The position numbers and the translations under genes are program-made. Positions 48,535 to 60,397 of a stretch of DNA of 64,000 bases are shown piece by piece. The notes under the pieces are model-generated. The model had not been told where the DNA came from, did not search any database, and worked only from the letters and a program-made list of their open reading frames with translations. How positions within the stretch are numbered: the first letter of the stretch is position 1; every line of letters begins with the position of its first letter. Origin of the DNA: Arctopsyche grandis. Taxonomy: Eukaryota; Arthropoda; Insecta; Trichoptera; Hydropsychidae. The stretch is from the NCBI RefSeq assembly GCF_051622035.1, contig NC_135361.1, positions 28,141,205-28,205,204 on the forward strand. Direction: 5' to 3'.

Positions 48535-48728
48535 TTATATTCAAATAGTTTGTAGGATGGTTTCTTCCAATTTGATGAGGAACCGTTTCAACAAGTAAAT
48601 CAGATAAACTGGCAAACTCTGATAGGAAACGATATTGGATTCACAAATATCCAAGTCAGCACTACAGATAATACTTGAAATAAATTATTTTAAATCGAGG
48701 TCAACCTACGGGATTGAACCTATTTTTC
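48535..48728 (-). mobile_element. SINE fragment, type A body
   Basis: On the minus strand: AGGTTCAATCCCGTAGGTTG (B box), ACCTCGATTTAAAA, AGTTTGCCAGTTTATCTG and TTGAAACGGTTCCTC. A tail hairpin CCACAATGACGC / GAAATTGTGG with an (AATAAAT)n tail follows at 48779-48845 on the plus strand and belongs to a separate fragment. Confidence 0.6.

Positions 48729-49993
<1,265 letters not shown>

Positions 49994-50044
<51 letters not shown>
49994..50044. repeat. (TA)n microsatellite, right half
   Basis: About 50 bp of TA, the probable continuation of 49690-49790 beyond the inserted LINE fragment. Confidence 0.95.
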
Positions 50045-50050
<6 letters not shown>

Positions 50051-50059
50051 TTAATTCAT

Positions 50060-50335
50060 ATTTTCCTTGTTGCTCCGGAGCGACACATGGTATTTAACTT
50101 GTAGATTATTAATTTGAAATTATATTCAAATAGTGATGACATATTGGTTTTGTCAATTTGATGAGGAACCGTTTCAATAATGAAATCAGATAAATTTACA
50201 AAAACTCTGATAGTAAAAGATCGACCTGGAGTTGCAAGTTTCTAAGTCTGACCAGCAGTACAATCGACGTCAACTCAGGGTTTGAACCTCTCGATAGTTG
50301 GCATTAAAGCAACCACAAGGCTATGATGTTGGTCA
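50060..50335 (-). mobile_element. tRNA-derived SINE, third head type
   Basis: On the minus strand the head runs GACCAACATCATAGCCTTG, GTTGCTTTAATGCC, then GAGAGGTTCAAACCCTGAG (B box), followed by the shared CTGCTGGTCAGACTTAG, CAGAGTTTTTGTAAATTT and TTGAAACGGTTCCTC. The tail hairpin is GTCGCTCCGGAGCAAC. Confidence 0.7.
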
Positions 50336-51436
50336 ATTCCCTTAGTTAATATGTTTAAGGTTCGTTTTGTTTGCTATATGTAGTTTTATATATGTAGACC
50401 TAGTGGAAAACTTACGGCAAAATAAGTCATTTCAGCCTGTTTATATGTATGTATGTATTTCACGAAATTTATATACTTTTTCAGCATCTTTTTGTGTTTG
50501 ATATAAAGATAGTTTCTCGAGGAAGTTCTCAACAACTTTTAAATTTAAAATAATGATGAGAATATAAAATAAATTACGATTTTGTATGATTTACAAATGG
50601 ACGTTGTGAGCGTGGCGCATTTTGTATGGGAGTTTCTTGCTACTTTTAATTCTAATCAGTCAAAACTTATCATAATTGACCCAATTTAACTGCAATAGGT
50701 TAATATTGAACGTCTATTTTACTATTTTTTTAATAGTAAAAATCTTAACAATTTAAAAAATACATAAGATATATGAAAAAAGTCCACTTTTTTGGAATTT
50801 TTGTCAAGATAATTCGATTGATTGGAGGCACAGAACATTGTTTAAAACTTTTAATTTTTACATTATTTTATTTAACATTACCTTAATACGATGAAAGCTT
50901 TCGAAAATCCATTGTGAGATATTCCATGGTATATTGTATGTATGTATGTATATAGGTATATCTTTTTCACTTCCGTTCGAGCACTCTCTTTGTCCATCTG
51001 CCAACTATTAGTCTATATACGCACTTTCCTTTGTCTATTCGTATATTCGCTTAGTAAAGGTATAATCGAACAATGGTCAATGCTATACATTTCTTTTTTT
51101 TTTAAATATTTTTGTGAATTTAAAAAAGAAACTGCTTCGATCCTTCCACTGCGTTTCTCCTGATGTTTACAATATAATTTACGGCCGCATGGCCGGTTAG
51201 ATATTAATTTTTTTTTTATATATGTACATACATATGTACATGCACATTCGGTCGACCCCCTATGGCATGAGGATCTGCACCTCACAGTTAGTATTCCTCA
51301 CGCGTCTATCTGTATCTGTTTGTGCCTTAAGGTTTTTCACTCGCTTTGATATAACTACGGTTCTCACCCACTTGCTTATCTTTCTATCTCTTCCCGTTAT
51401 TCGAAGCATACATATGTATTTTTTTGTGTTATATTT
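50336..51436. other. Non-coding DNA
   Basis: AT-rich, no gene recognised. Confidence 0.35.
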
Positions 51437-51440
51437 TTTG

Positions 51441-51520
51441 ACCATTGTGGCGCTTTAGGAATTCCTGTTATGCCACAATGGTCTGTTTAGAATAAATAAA
51501 TACATAAATAAATGAATAAA
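51441..51520 (+). mobile_element. Retroposon 3' hairpin and tail
   Basis: ACCATTGTGGC pairs with GCCACAATGGT (51441-51482), with loop GCTTTAGGAATTCCTGTTAT, then an AATAAATAAATACATAAAT tail. The layout equals the SINE A tail, with a different stem sequence. Confidence 0.6.
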
Positions 51521-52811
51521 TAAATTAAAAGCTTGTACGACTACATATATATACTGAACTGTATACATAGAAGACGACTAAAGGAGTCCGCAAACTCGCA
51601 ATCTTCCCGAATTAACAGATGTAGAGATGTTTCTACATAAGCTAACGATTTAACTAATCCAAAACAAGACAAATTGGGCTCCTATGTTGACTAAAATCTT
51701 TCGTATTTAAACATGACAATGTCCATTGTTCATGCTTCCAAAAGTGCGTTCATTCTTCTTTGTATCCATGATTATTTAATTGCAATTTTGACCTAGATAA
51801 AAATGTGTAATTAATTACTATTATATTATGAAATGTGCTATATAATTATTTTTAATTGATTATAACGACAAGTTGGGCTTTTGTTTCTTTGTTGCTTTTG
51901 AAGTCTATTCGTTGCTAATGCAGTCTTCAATTCTAGACTTACTCTACCGTTAAATTTAACCTTATCGATAATTTCCGATTGCCTGTAATTGCGGTCCCCT
52001 CTCGTTTTCTCTCTCTCTCTCTCTCCCTTCACTTTTTCTTTTGCGTTTATCGTGTCTCCAATCAATCTCAATCTTCTCCTTCAACAGTGTGATTACAGTT
52101 TCACTTTATTAAAAGCTGATCGATTTTGTCGTTTTGATGAAGATGTTACTACGACCTGTCGGGCTAATAACCGGCTATATCAATAATGACATTGGATTAC
52201 CATTGATAAGAATGTTTGAAATGAGAAATATAAAATCTATGTATGATTCACGTCAAAAATATTTCACCTCTAGTTACAAAACAGGGATACTAAATATTTT
52301 TACAAAACAGCTTATTATTTTTGACACTAGTTTTAAAATGCATTTTGATATTATGATTAAGTTGCTATCTGCTCTTACCATTTCAATGATTCAGATCCGT
52401 CATCCTCTTTCACTTTTGGTTAAGCTACGTTTACGGGAGTAGTGTTTTGCTAGTTTTTGGGTGGCAATTGTGCTAAATTGTTGATAAAACTTTTGATAGC
52501 TAGAATGAGGGCAGCTGATAAGGAAAAATAATGCTTATTTATATGTGCAAATTTTTTTACATATATACATTTGCATACGTACATGTCAGTGGCGTGTCGG
52601 CATTGGACTTGAGGGACCAGTCCCTTGAAATCTTTTATCTTTTACCAGCGATTTTTTCGCTGCGCGGTTTCGTCCAAGCGATTTTGTTCCTCGCGGTTTT
52701 GTCGGGACACCAGCTGAAACATAGCAGTGTGCTTAAGGATATGATACACATACGCTACCTGTCAACTGAATGTGTACACCAGGTTACTAATAGATGATAG
52801 TAAATATATTA
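51521..52811. other. Non-coding DNA
   Basis: A CTCTCTCTCTCTCTC tract lies at about 52010-52025. CAGTGGCGTGTCGGC at 52587 looks like a hAT terminus without a partner. A 102-codon frame (52134-52442) has no domain signature. Confidence 0.35.
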
Positions 52812-52940
52812 AGTACTAGTGTTGTGCCAGTTGATTTTAACGGGTGGTTCGGAATGGAATTGATGCACGAATTAAAATAAAGTTATATGTTAAATATAAT
52901 GTAAGGTAATTTATAGGCACGTGCACGTTTTAATAGTAAA
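52812..52940 (+). repeat. Dispersed repeat, copy 1
   Basis: TAGTGTTGTGCCAGTTGA, TTTAACGGGTGGTT, GAATTAAAATAAAGTTA and AATTTATAGGC are shared in order with 59209-59330. TAGTGTTGTGCC could be a TIR, but no opposite end was found. Confidence 0.55.
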
Positions 52941-53089
52941 ATGTTGAGTGCGCGCATTACACACTCGCCAATCCAACCCGTTCACCCGTTCGAAATGATG
53001 AATGAATGTGTGTGTGTGTGTCTTCGCGGATGTGTGTATGTGTGTACGCTCCCACGCAGCGCATCTGGTACTGACGTCACCCATTCCAA

Positions 53090-53300
53090 GTCAGGTGTTC
53101 AATATAAAGAGCACATGTCAGACGTTCAGTTTCCTTCTACCCCACTTCTCCGCAACTCCTCGACACGAGCGATCGTCATGCCACATCCCTATAGTGGATG
53201 CTTAAAATACACCCATTGGTCAGAATGTATCGTCGTTGCTCTAATTGGTCAAACGTTTTAGTCCACGTGGATCACTTCACGCTGATTGGTTGTGCGCCTC
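53090..53300 (-). promoter_or_regulatory. Cluster of three CCAAT boxes
   Basis: On the minus strand CCAATCAGCG (53281-53290), GACCAATTAGAG (53238-53249) and GACCAATGGG (53212-53221) occur in 80 bp. A similar series is at 57704-57783. On the plus strand ATATAAAGA at 53102 precedes TTCAGT at 53125, a possible core promoter. No transcript start or coding exon follows clearly on either strand. Confidence 0.35.
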
Positions 53301-53540
53301 GTTCGCGTTTATTTATTTTATTAAATATCTCTAGGCACAACATACGGTGACCGGAAAAATGCACTCGAGATAGTTGCACTCTTGTGACATCCAAACTTTC
53401 TAAGATGTTCAAGGAGAACTAACGCAATATAATTACACAAAAAAGCGTCAAGGGGTATTATGTAGTTTGTTATCCGAGGGTGCTAAACTTTTTTTTTTGT
53501 GGAATTCTATTGCTGAAGTTCTTTTTGAGCGTTTTTGAAA
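53301..53540. other. Non-coding DNA
   Basis: No supported feature. Confidence 0.4.
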
Positions 53541-53548
53541 ATTATGAC

Positions 53549-53681
53549 TAGAGGCCGGATAGCCAAGGGGCCGCGTATTGTTCAAATTTTGTAAATGCAT
53601 TGTTAAAGGTTTGCCGAACCTTTTTTACAAAGGATTTACAACAATGGAACAATGAGCGGCCCCTTGGCTATCCGGCCTCTA
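53549..53681. mobile_element. Short hAT-type MITE with long TIRs
   Basis: TAGAGGCCGGATAGCCAAGG at the left is matched exactly in reverse at the right; the TIR extends with mismatches to about 45 bp. Flanks ATTATGAC (53541-53548) and GTTATGAC (53682-53689) agree at 7 of 8 positions. Length 133 bp. Confidence 0.88.
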
Positions 53682-53689
53682 GTTATGAC

Positions 53690-53922
53690 TTCTCGAACTG
53701 CGCTACTATTCAGTGCAAGTTAGTGCATCTCTCCGGGAACCACAACATACATACATATGTATACACCAGGCATTCTAAAAATTTGTTTTTTTTTAAATCC
53801 CCATTCTGATCATCGCGTCCGCCACATACCCACATACATACATCGCATCCGTTTATATATATATATATATATTATAAATATATTTATATATGATTAATTG
53901 TATCAGTTGAACGTTTGAATTC
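53690..53922. other. Non-coding DNA
   Basis: A short TA tract lies at about 53855-53875. No gene. Confidence 0.4.
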
Positions 53923-53931
53923 AATATTCCA

Positions 53932-54394
53932 GCAGCGTGGCTCGGTCGTTAAGCTTCTGCTTAACACTGAGAGGCCCCGAGTTCGATCCCTTGAGCTGAC
54001 CTCGATTGAAAAGAATTTTTCTGAGTATATCTGTAATGCTGCTGGTCAGACCAGGATTTGTGACTCCTGGTTGATCGTTTCCTATCAGAGTTTGCCAATT
54101 TTCTCTGATTTCATTGTTGAAACGATTCCCGATTAAAAATTGGCTAAAAATCCTTCCTACCCACTATGTCACCACTATTTGAGTATGATTAATGTAAATA
54201 TTACAATAAAAATGTATGTACAATTCATAGATGTCTCGTTAATTGTCGAGTTTAAGTCAGTGTCTCGTAATTTAGCGACTTATATAATAAAAAATGCTGT
54301 ATTGTTTGTAATTTGGCCAGGAAGGCGCATTGGGGTTTACCTGTAATGCCTTCCTGGTATGAAATAAAATAAATAAAATAAATAAATAAAATAA
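53932..54394 (+). mobile_element. tRNA-derived SINE, type A, full copy
   Basis: AATATTCCA at 53923-53931 and 54395-54403 is a target duplication. The head is GCAGCGTGGCTCGGTCGTTA with CGAGTTCGATCCC (B box). Then come CTGCTGGTCAGACC, the core GTTTGCCAATTTTCTCTGAT, and the terminal hairpin CCAGGAAGGC / GCCTTCCTGG (54317-54357) with an (AAATAAAT)n tail. This is the reference copy. Confidence 0.92.
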
Positions 54395-54403
54395 AATATT
54401 CCA

Positions 54404-55710
54404 TACTTTTTTTAAAAGTATGGAATATTGAATATTTAATTTTACAGTTCCACAAGCGGGCTCAACGTTTTATATATGTATATTATATTATGTACTTGTC
54501 TGTATGTTGAGGAGAATACACTTTCAGTCGACATTCGCTTCTGTCTGAAGAAGTTCTTTTGCATTTTCATGCAAATTCCAAATTCGCCACGGTCCGATTT
54601 CGCTCGTGACCAACGTGTCTCGTCCGTCACACGACTAGAAACCGGACTCTTGTGTTCTAGAATAGCGCTGACGCAATACGACCGTGTAAAATGCATACTG
54701 GATATATGCTAACATACCTGCGGATGCTGCAAATGTCATATGCAAAACCCTATGAATAAAGGTGGCCATTCACGGAGAGATTCATTGGTAGACAAATCTC
54801 TCGTAGGGTCTCTGTCGTTGCTAGATACCTTACGAGAGACATATCGAGAAAAAAGTTTCCCGATTTCGTTTATTAGAATCTTTTTCTGGACAAAAAATGA
54901 ATACCGAAACTAGTATTGTGCTGTTACTAAAAGTCTCTTCTGTCGGCAGACTGGTTGTTGGTCTTGGAGAAACCACTAAAACAGACAAATTGCTAGATAT
55001 TTGTCTGCAGAGAAACATCTACATTGATACCCATCGTATGTATGTAAGTGTTTCGCTCACTATGAATATGTTGAGCTCAAAGGACCTCGTCGAAGAAACC
55101 GCGCCACTCCTCCACTCACATGTTTGGTACCCAGAACCTAGCGAAATTTGATGTTCCTTTGAAAATGTGCTAATGTGGGGGTGTTTGCTTGTTTGATTTC
55201 CAGTTTCGTGCAAGTCGGGAACGACACGGTTCCCGCGTTAATTCAACCGCTTGAAACGTTTTCAGTGTTCCACGTCTCCTCCCTCCTCTGGTTTTATACT
55301 TTTGCACGTTGCCGTAATACGGTGCGGAAACGGGTTCCGTAATTTGCGCACATCCGACAATGCCACTTTTCAATGGCGAAACCCGTCTAGGAATTCGGTT
55401 GAAAAATGTATATTTTTCAGCGGAGCATTGTCGGCGGGTGACGCTTAAATGCGCCGTTCAGTAATGTCGTAGGTTTATTTTAAACAAAAAACGTTTCACA
55501 TAATGCATATCGGAAAAATGGCTTTTAAAAAATATAGTATAATAGTTCCGAATAGACGTTCTCAATCCGAAATCAAACCAAAAAGCTAAAATAAGTGAGT
55601 GGAAAACAAAGAACGACTGGTTCCGGAGAGAGAAACATCAAAAAGTTGGCCATATCACGCATTTCGAATTATCAACATTATAATATAAAGATTTTAACCT
55701 TCATTATATT
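54404..55710. other. Non-coding DNA
   Basis: 54595-54700 and 55180-55450 are less AT-rich. GGTGGCCATTCACGG at 54764, with ACAAATCTCTCGTAGG and CTTACGAGAGACATATCG, suggests another degraded TIR element. No coding support. Confidence 0.35.
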
Positions 55711-56148
55711 AGCTAACAGCATATCTCTGTCGTTAAGCTTCTGCTTAACATCAAGAGGCGGCCGGTTCGATCCCATGAGCTGACCTCGATTGAAAATAAT
55801 TTTTCTGAGTACATCTGTAGACTTTGATATTTGTGCTCCAGGTCGATCGGTTCCTATCAGAGTTTGCCAATTTTCTCTGATTTCATTGTTGAAACGGTTC
55901 CCGTTTAAAAATTGGCTAAAATCCTTCCTACCTACTATGTCACCACTATTTGAGTATGATTAATGTACAATAGAATTTATGTACAATTCATAGATGTCTT
56001 GTTAATTTGCGAGTTTTTCAGTGTCTCGTAACTCAACGGCTTTTAATAAAAATGCTGCATTGTAATTGTAATTTGTAATTGACCAGGAAGGCGCATTAGG
56101 GTTTACCTGTAAGGCCTTCCTGGTATATATGTAAAAAAAAAAATATAA
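55711..56148 (+). mobile_element. tRNA-derived SINE, type A
   Basis: The head CTCTGTCGTTAAGCTTCTGC with CCGGTTCGATCCCATGAGC (B box), the shared core, and the hairpin CCAGGAAGGCGC / GGCCTTCCTGG near 56080-56125, then an A-rich tail. It is 1.3 kb from the 53932 copy in the same orientation. Confidence 0.85.
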
Positions 56149-56194
56149 ACTATTAGTGAAGTAAAAATATGCATGATAGATAATATATAGATAA

Positions 56195-56240
56195 AAAAAA
56201 CCACGTGCCACATTCACCGCTGTGTGATTTCGCCCTACAG
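56195..56240. mobile_element. End fragment of MITE family M1
   Basis: CCACGTGCCACATTCACCGC then TGTGTGATTTCGCCCTA matches the right end of 57434-57669. Confidence 0.6.
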
Positions 56241-56255
56241 GACGCTTTTATGACT

Positions 56256-56332
56256 CGTCCAAATTAGGACACACGAAGATACAATGCGTGCACGAAGACA
56301 CACTGATCGGCTTGTGTCCTAATTCGGACGCA
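56256..56332. repeat. Inverted repeat, possible small MITE
   Basis: GTCCAAATTAGGACACACGA pairs with CTTGTGTCCTAATTCGGAC. No clear target duplication. Confidence 0.5.
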
Positions 56333-56461
56333 GTTTGTTATTCATAACTATCAGCGTAGGTGTAAACGTAAAGTATCACATGAAACGTCATTTGATCGAC
56401 AATCGATTCGATTTACTATTTTGCTGTATAAATTGACATTTCGAGTACCTACACGTGCTCC

Positions 56462-56509
56462 GGAGTGAGACAGATGTATGCAACGTGCATACATCCGTCT
56501 CGCTTTCAG
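56462..56509. repeat. Near-perfect hairpin
   Basis: GAGACAGATGTATGCA pairs with TGCATACATCCGTCTC around an ACG loop, extended by GAGT/GCTT flanks. The loop is too small for a typical microRNA precursor. Confidence 0.6.
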
Positions 56510-57167
56510 AATGCAAGGGCCCGTTTCGTTTTCGAAATTGTACTCCGTCGAACGATAATAGATTCCGCGTTTCCTATTGTCGGTAAGTAGGTTTTCTACA
56601 ATGCGCTCGAGAAATTCGCCACAATAGCCCCACTCGCACAAATGAATGAAGAAGACTAATGGGAAGTTGAAACGCGGGTCCGCGGTCACAATGAGGCACC
56701 ACCCCCTCCCGCCTCCCCACTGCTGAAGAATTCGGACGAAGGAGCTGTGGTAGGGGAAGGGTTATTTCCTGAAAATAATAATGGTGATAAAAACCCTTTC
56801 GTTGAAAAAAAAAGATCGGCTATTTCTGCATGGCTGATAACGTGGTGCGATCGATCGGAATGGCGGGCTATATCATTACTGGCGCTAATACCGAGCAATT
56901 CCTGATAAGATTTTGTTTCAAGATAATGTTGTTTTTGTGTGTTTTCGGAAAATATTGTTTTCCAGCTATTCATAAATATGTTTATATCGATTTAGAACGA
57001 AAACGATTTCTTCGCGACGACGAATTGACAGGTTTGCTTGATCGTTTTGGGAATCATGTGATATATCTAATTCAATTAATTTGTTGATTGCTGATCATAT
57101 GTATGATCAACAAAGAAAACATAGCTTAAAAAGTAACATAGCTCAGTATAATGCAAACATTTGAGGG
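56510..57167. other. Non-coding DNA
   Basis: 56690-56760 is C/G-rich with CACCCCCTCCCGCCTCCCC. Open frames on both strands lack recognisable domains. Confidence 0.35.
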
Positions 57168-57290
57168 ATCCACTGTTGCTGGTCAGACCTTGGATATACA
57201 TGACTCCAGGTCGATTGTTTCCTGCCAGAGTTGGTCAATTGATCTGATTTCATTGTTGAAACGGTTCAGTTGAATAGTAATTTCGAATTT
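57168..57290 (+). mobile_element. SINE core fragment
   Basis: CTGTTGCTGGTCAGACCTTG, CTCCAGGTCGATTGTTTCC, AGAGTTGGTCAATTGATCTG and TTGTTGAAACGGTTC are the shared SINE body without a clear head. Confidence 0.65.
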
Positions 57291-57433
57291 ATAAGTATAT
57301 TATAAATTTAAATAGAGTACATATGTTCAAAGTTGACCATAGGTGTCATCTTGGGGCAATCCCGTAACGCCACTGTGCTAAAATAAAGGTATATAATATG
57401 ATCGGAAATAAATATGCTATTGTTGTGTTACGA

Positions 57434-57669
57434 GAGTTAGGGCGAAGGCACACAGCACGACACGTGGCACGTGGAACGTCGACAAGTGCTCTTACACCGT
57501 TATCGATCACTGTCAAGCAAGGATAAATACAAGGATACAATTTTACCGCAAACACTCCAGGGGATTATTTCGGGACGGCGAGTGCACGGCCCATTTTTTT
57601 TCGCACGTTTAAAACTATCTAAAAAAAAAACCATGTGCCACCTTTGTCGCTGTGTGTTTTCTCCCCTAT
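57434..57669 (+). mobile_element. PIF/Harbinger-like MITE, family M1
   Basis: It starts with TTA then GGGCGAAGGCACACAGCACG and ends GTCGCTGTGTGTTTTCTCCC. The interior has CCGTTATCGATCACTGTCAA and CGCACGTTTAAAACTATCT. Best copy of the family (others at 14685, 27091, 34776 and 56195). Confidence 0.7.
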
Positions 57670-57689
57670 TTTAGCATAAGATAGGTTGA

Positions 57690-57790
57690 TCAGTGCACAC
57701 CGCCCAATCAGCGCGTAGCACTCATCGTCCTATCAGAGAGCCCGACTCATTGACCAATCAGAGAGCTCGGCCCATCGACCAATGATTACT
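57690..57790 (+). promoter_or_regulatory. Cluster of three CCAAT boxes
   Basis: CCCAATCAGCGCG (57703), TTGACCAATCAGAGAG (57751) and CGACCAATGATT (57776), with a degenerate CCTATCAGAGAG between. Order and flanking bases resemble the minus strand of 53212-53290, which suggests a shared repeat or shared promoter ancestry. No gene follows on this strand. Confidence 0.35.
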
Positions 57791-57865
57791 AACTAACCAA
57801 ACCCGCGCAGCTTACGAACATGAATAAAAACTGGCGATTTATTAAGATTTTAATCCAAATAATAG

Positions 57866-58259
57866 TGTTGCGTAGGGGTGGGTGGAGGATCCAAGTAAAA
57901 GGCCAACAGTCGTATCACAGCATTTATTGATGATTAAGGAGATACACGCACTGTCAGTGCTCAGTCCAGAATGACATGATATCGCCTAAGTATCGCCTTA
58001 TAAGGGATAGATCTCTCATGACATCTTCGACGTCTAATTTGTTTACCTATTGTTATGGTCATGTACGGATATGTCTTCCCACGACATTCGCTCCCGCGAA
58101 ACAGGTCAATTCTGGGAAGTGCAATCATTGTTCAGCTTTCATGCACTTAGCTTGTCGCTAATCCTTAAAACCACTTAAACCGGTCACACGGTCTCTCAGG
58201 ACGCTACCCGGCCTAATCCGATCGCAATTACTCGGCGGCTCTTTTTAGTATACGTAACA
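57866..58259 (-). mobile_element. Solo LTR, second copy
   Basis: 394 bp, starting TGTTGCGTAGGGGTGGG and ending ATACGTAACA, flanked by ATAG at 57862-57865 and 58260-58263. Same family and orientation as 8672-9056; the middle is more diverged, the first 150 bp nearly identical. Confidence 0.88.
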
Positions 58260-58263
58260 ATAG

Positions 58264-59600
58264 TATTAATTTCAAAAGCTGCAATTTGTTGACATATAAA
58301 AGTTGACAGTGTTGCTTCTGTGCATATAGTATTTTACAGACAAGTGTCAATATTTTCGATTTAATATCAGAAGTGAAGTTTTAAAAAACAAAAATTTAAC
58401 CTTGTACACATTTCACTCTTAAGATAATAGATGAAATCACCATTGCATCTGATGTTTTTGCCGTTACCCGAGCAGTATCCTTCGTTTGAAACTGCTATAA
58501 ATTGCGCTGATCCAACTGACATTTAAATATATTAACATGGAGAATTAACACTAGATTCCAATGCAACTTATTATCCATAGCATTACCTGCATGCCTATTT
58601 ATAGGATCGTGCTTATAGTGTAAAGTTGCCTTTCTAATTATGCATTGTCACTACGTGACGCAACTTTTTGAACTTTTTGCCTTGCAGTTATGTAGATCTG
58701 ATAAAATATCAATATGCCACAGACACGCCTTCCGAGCATGAAACGTCAGTCAGATCAGACATAAAATTACTTCAATTGATCTGATGCTGATTGACGGGAT
58801 ACGTTTCCGATGATAGTTTCACTGCAAACGGTGCAATTTATACATTGCAGCGATGTGAACGCACCTTTATGTAATCTAAAGATGTACTTTACATCTACAC
58901 AATTCATGTACAAAATTTCTTCTATAGTCGTTCTTTTCAATATTGAGTATTCTTCTACGTATAATATACTTTCAATTTCGATTTTTTTGTCAAAATATTG
59001 TTTCATGTCAGTTGTTTATTCAGAATACTTACACATTGTATCTTATTCATCTAATTTTGCTTATGAGACCACCTATATATGTAAATATACATATACATAC
59101 ATACATATCTTAATATAGAATTATGAAACCCTTCGTACATATATAATTTATTATTTGAACATTTAATTTTAAGCTTTCTTGTAATTATATACATTTATAC
59201 ATATGTAATTAGCGTTGTGCCCGTTGATATTTAAACGGGTGGTTTTGGAAACATAATGATACATGCATTAAAATAAAATTAGGTGTAAAATATAAAGTGA
59301 ATTATAGGCGTTTAAATAATTAAAATCTGATATGGCCATTTCACGGCGAACAGATTAGAAGACAGTATAACGCGGTTGACGTTGGCGTTGTAGACGTCAG
59401 GCAACTCGACGAGCCCGAAATTTGAAACGCGTTGTATACGATATTTTATCTCCAACGTAATGGCAGACGATACATTCACGTATATTGATGACCAAAATGA
59501 GCAATATGGCAAAGTATGAAAACGATCGGATAAGAGATAAGAGATATAAAAAATGACTTCTTAAACGAAAACCATGTGAACTGTATAAGAGGTATGTAAA
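58264..59600. other. Mostly non-coding; dispersed repeat copy 2
   Basis: TAGCGTTGTGCCCGTTGATA (59210) with AAACGGGTGGTTTTGG is the second copy of the repeat at 52812. No gene elsewhere. Confidence 0.4.
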
Positions 59601-59604
59601 AAAC

Positions 59605-59775
59605 AACAATTATAGGAACCGGGAATTGGAACTGAAATTGGAATCATGAATCGGAACTGATATCGGAACCGGGAACTGGAACTGATATCAGAACTGAAAT
59701 CGAAATCAAAATCGGAATCGAAATCGAAAACGGAATCGAAATATAAATCGACATCGGAATCGAAATTGATATCAT
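59605..59775. repeat. Hexamer minisatellite
   Basis: Variants of GGAACC, GGAACT, GAAATC and GGAATC repeat for about 170 bp, grading from GGAAC types to GAAATC types. Confidence 0.85.
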
Positions 59776-59964
59776 TGTCATAGAAAATCATTTTTTTTCA
59801 ATGACGTCACGGATTTACGAATGAAAACGCCAAAACTCTTGTCTTTCGAAATTATATTCGTGATTCGAATTCTAGTCAGAATCAGAAAATTCAATATTCT
59901 TGTTAGAGTATGCTGGCGAGTTCTGGATGGATATTAAATCCAGATCGACCGTCTTATGTTAAAA

Positions 59965-60352
59965 CCGGGTGACTTGCAAGTGACTTTGTTGCCCAAGCGT
60001 AGTTGCTCGTGGTCACCCTTGGTCACCCAACTCGGGCAACCAAAAGCGACCAATATTCCGCTCACTAATACCTAAGAGTTTCCAATACGTGACGATACAG
60101 TCACACGTTTCCATAGTTTTTTCACTATGTAGTCACATAATCACCAAGTATGGCACCGATACATTTTGAGGGATCGTGCCAGGCACTCGAGCAATGAAAT
60201 CACCGTGACCAGAGCGAAAACCGGCAACCTGTCTCGCTGGTCGGGCGACTTCATAGCTTGAGCAACCGATGGTGTGGCATGCTCCATACAACTGTACACA
60301 TTTGATCTGGTCGCGCAACAAAGTCACCCAGCTAGTTGCCCGCAAGTCAACA
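59965..60352. mobile_element. TIR element with complex ends
   Basis: GGTGACTTGCAAGTGACTTT with GTTGC at the left pairs with GCGCAACAAAGTCACCC and TTGCCCGCAAGTCAAC at the right. The interior contains more GTCACC and GCAACC motifs in both orientations. No target duplication was identified. Confidence 0.6.
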
Positions 60353-60397
60353 ATCGACTAATGCTTGCGGTTTTGTAATAAATATCTGTATATCTAG

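Noticed and set aside
51993..52030. GAGA-factor style regulatory site
   Set aside because: It is a plain (CT)n tract with nothing else pointing to a promoter.
53931..54005. Possible tRNA gene
   Set aside because: Same as above: a SINE head with a target duplication around the whole element.
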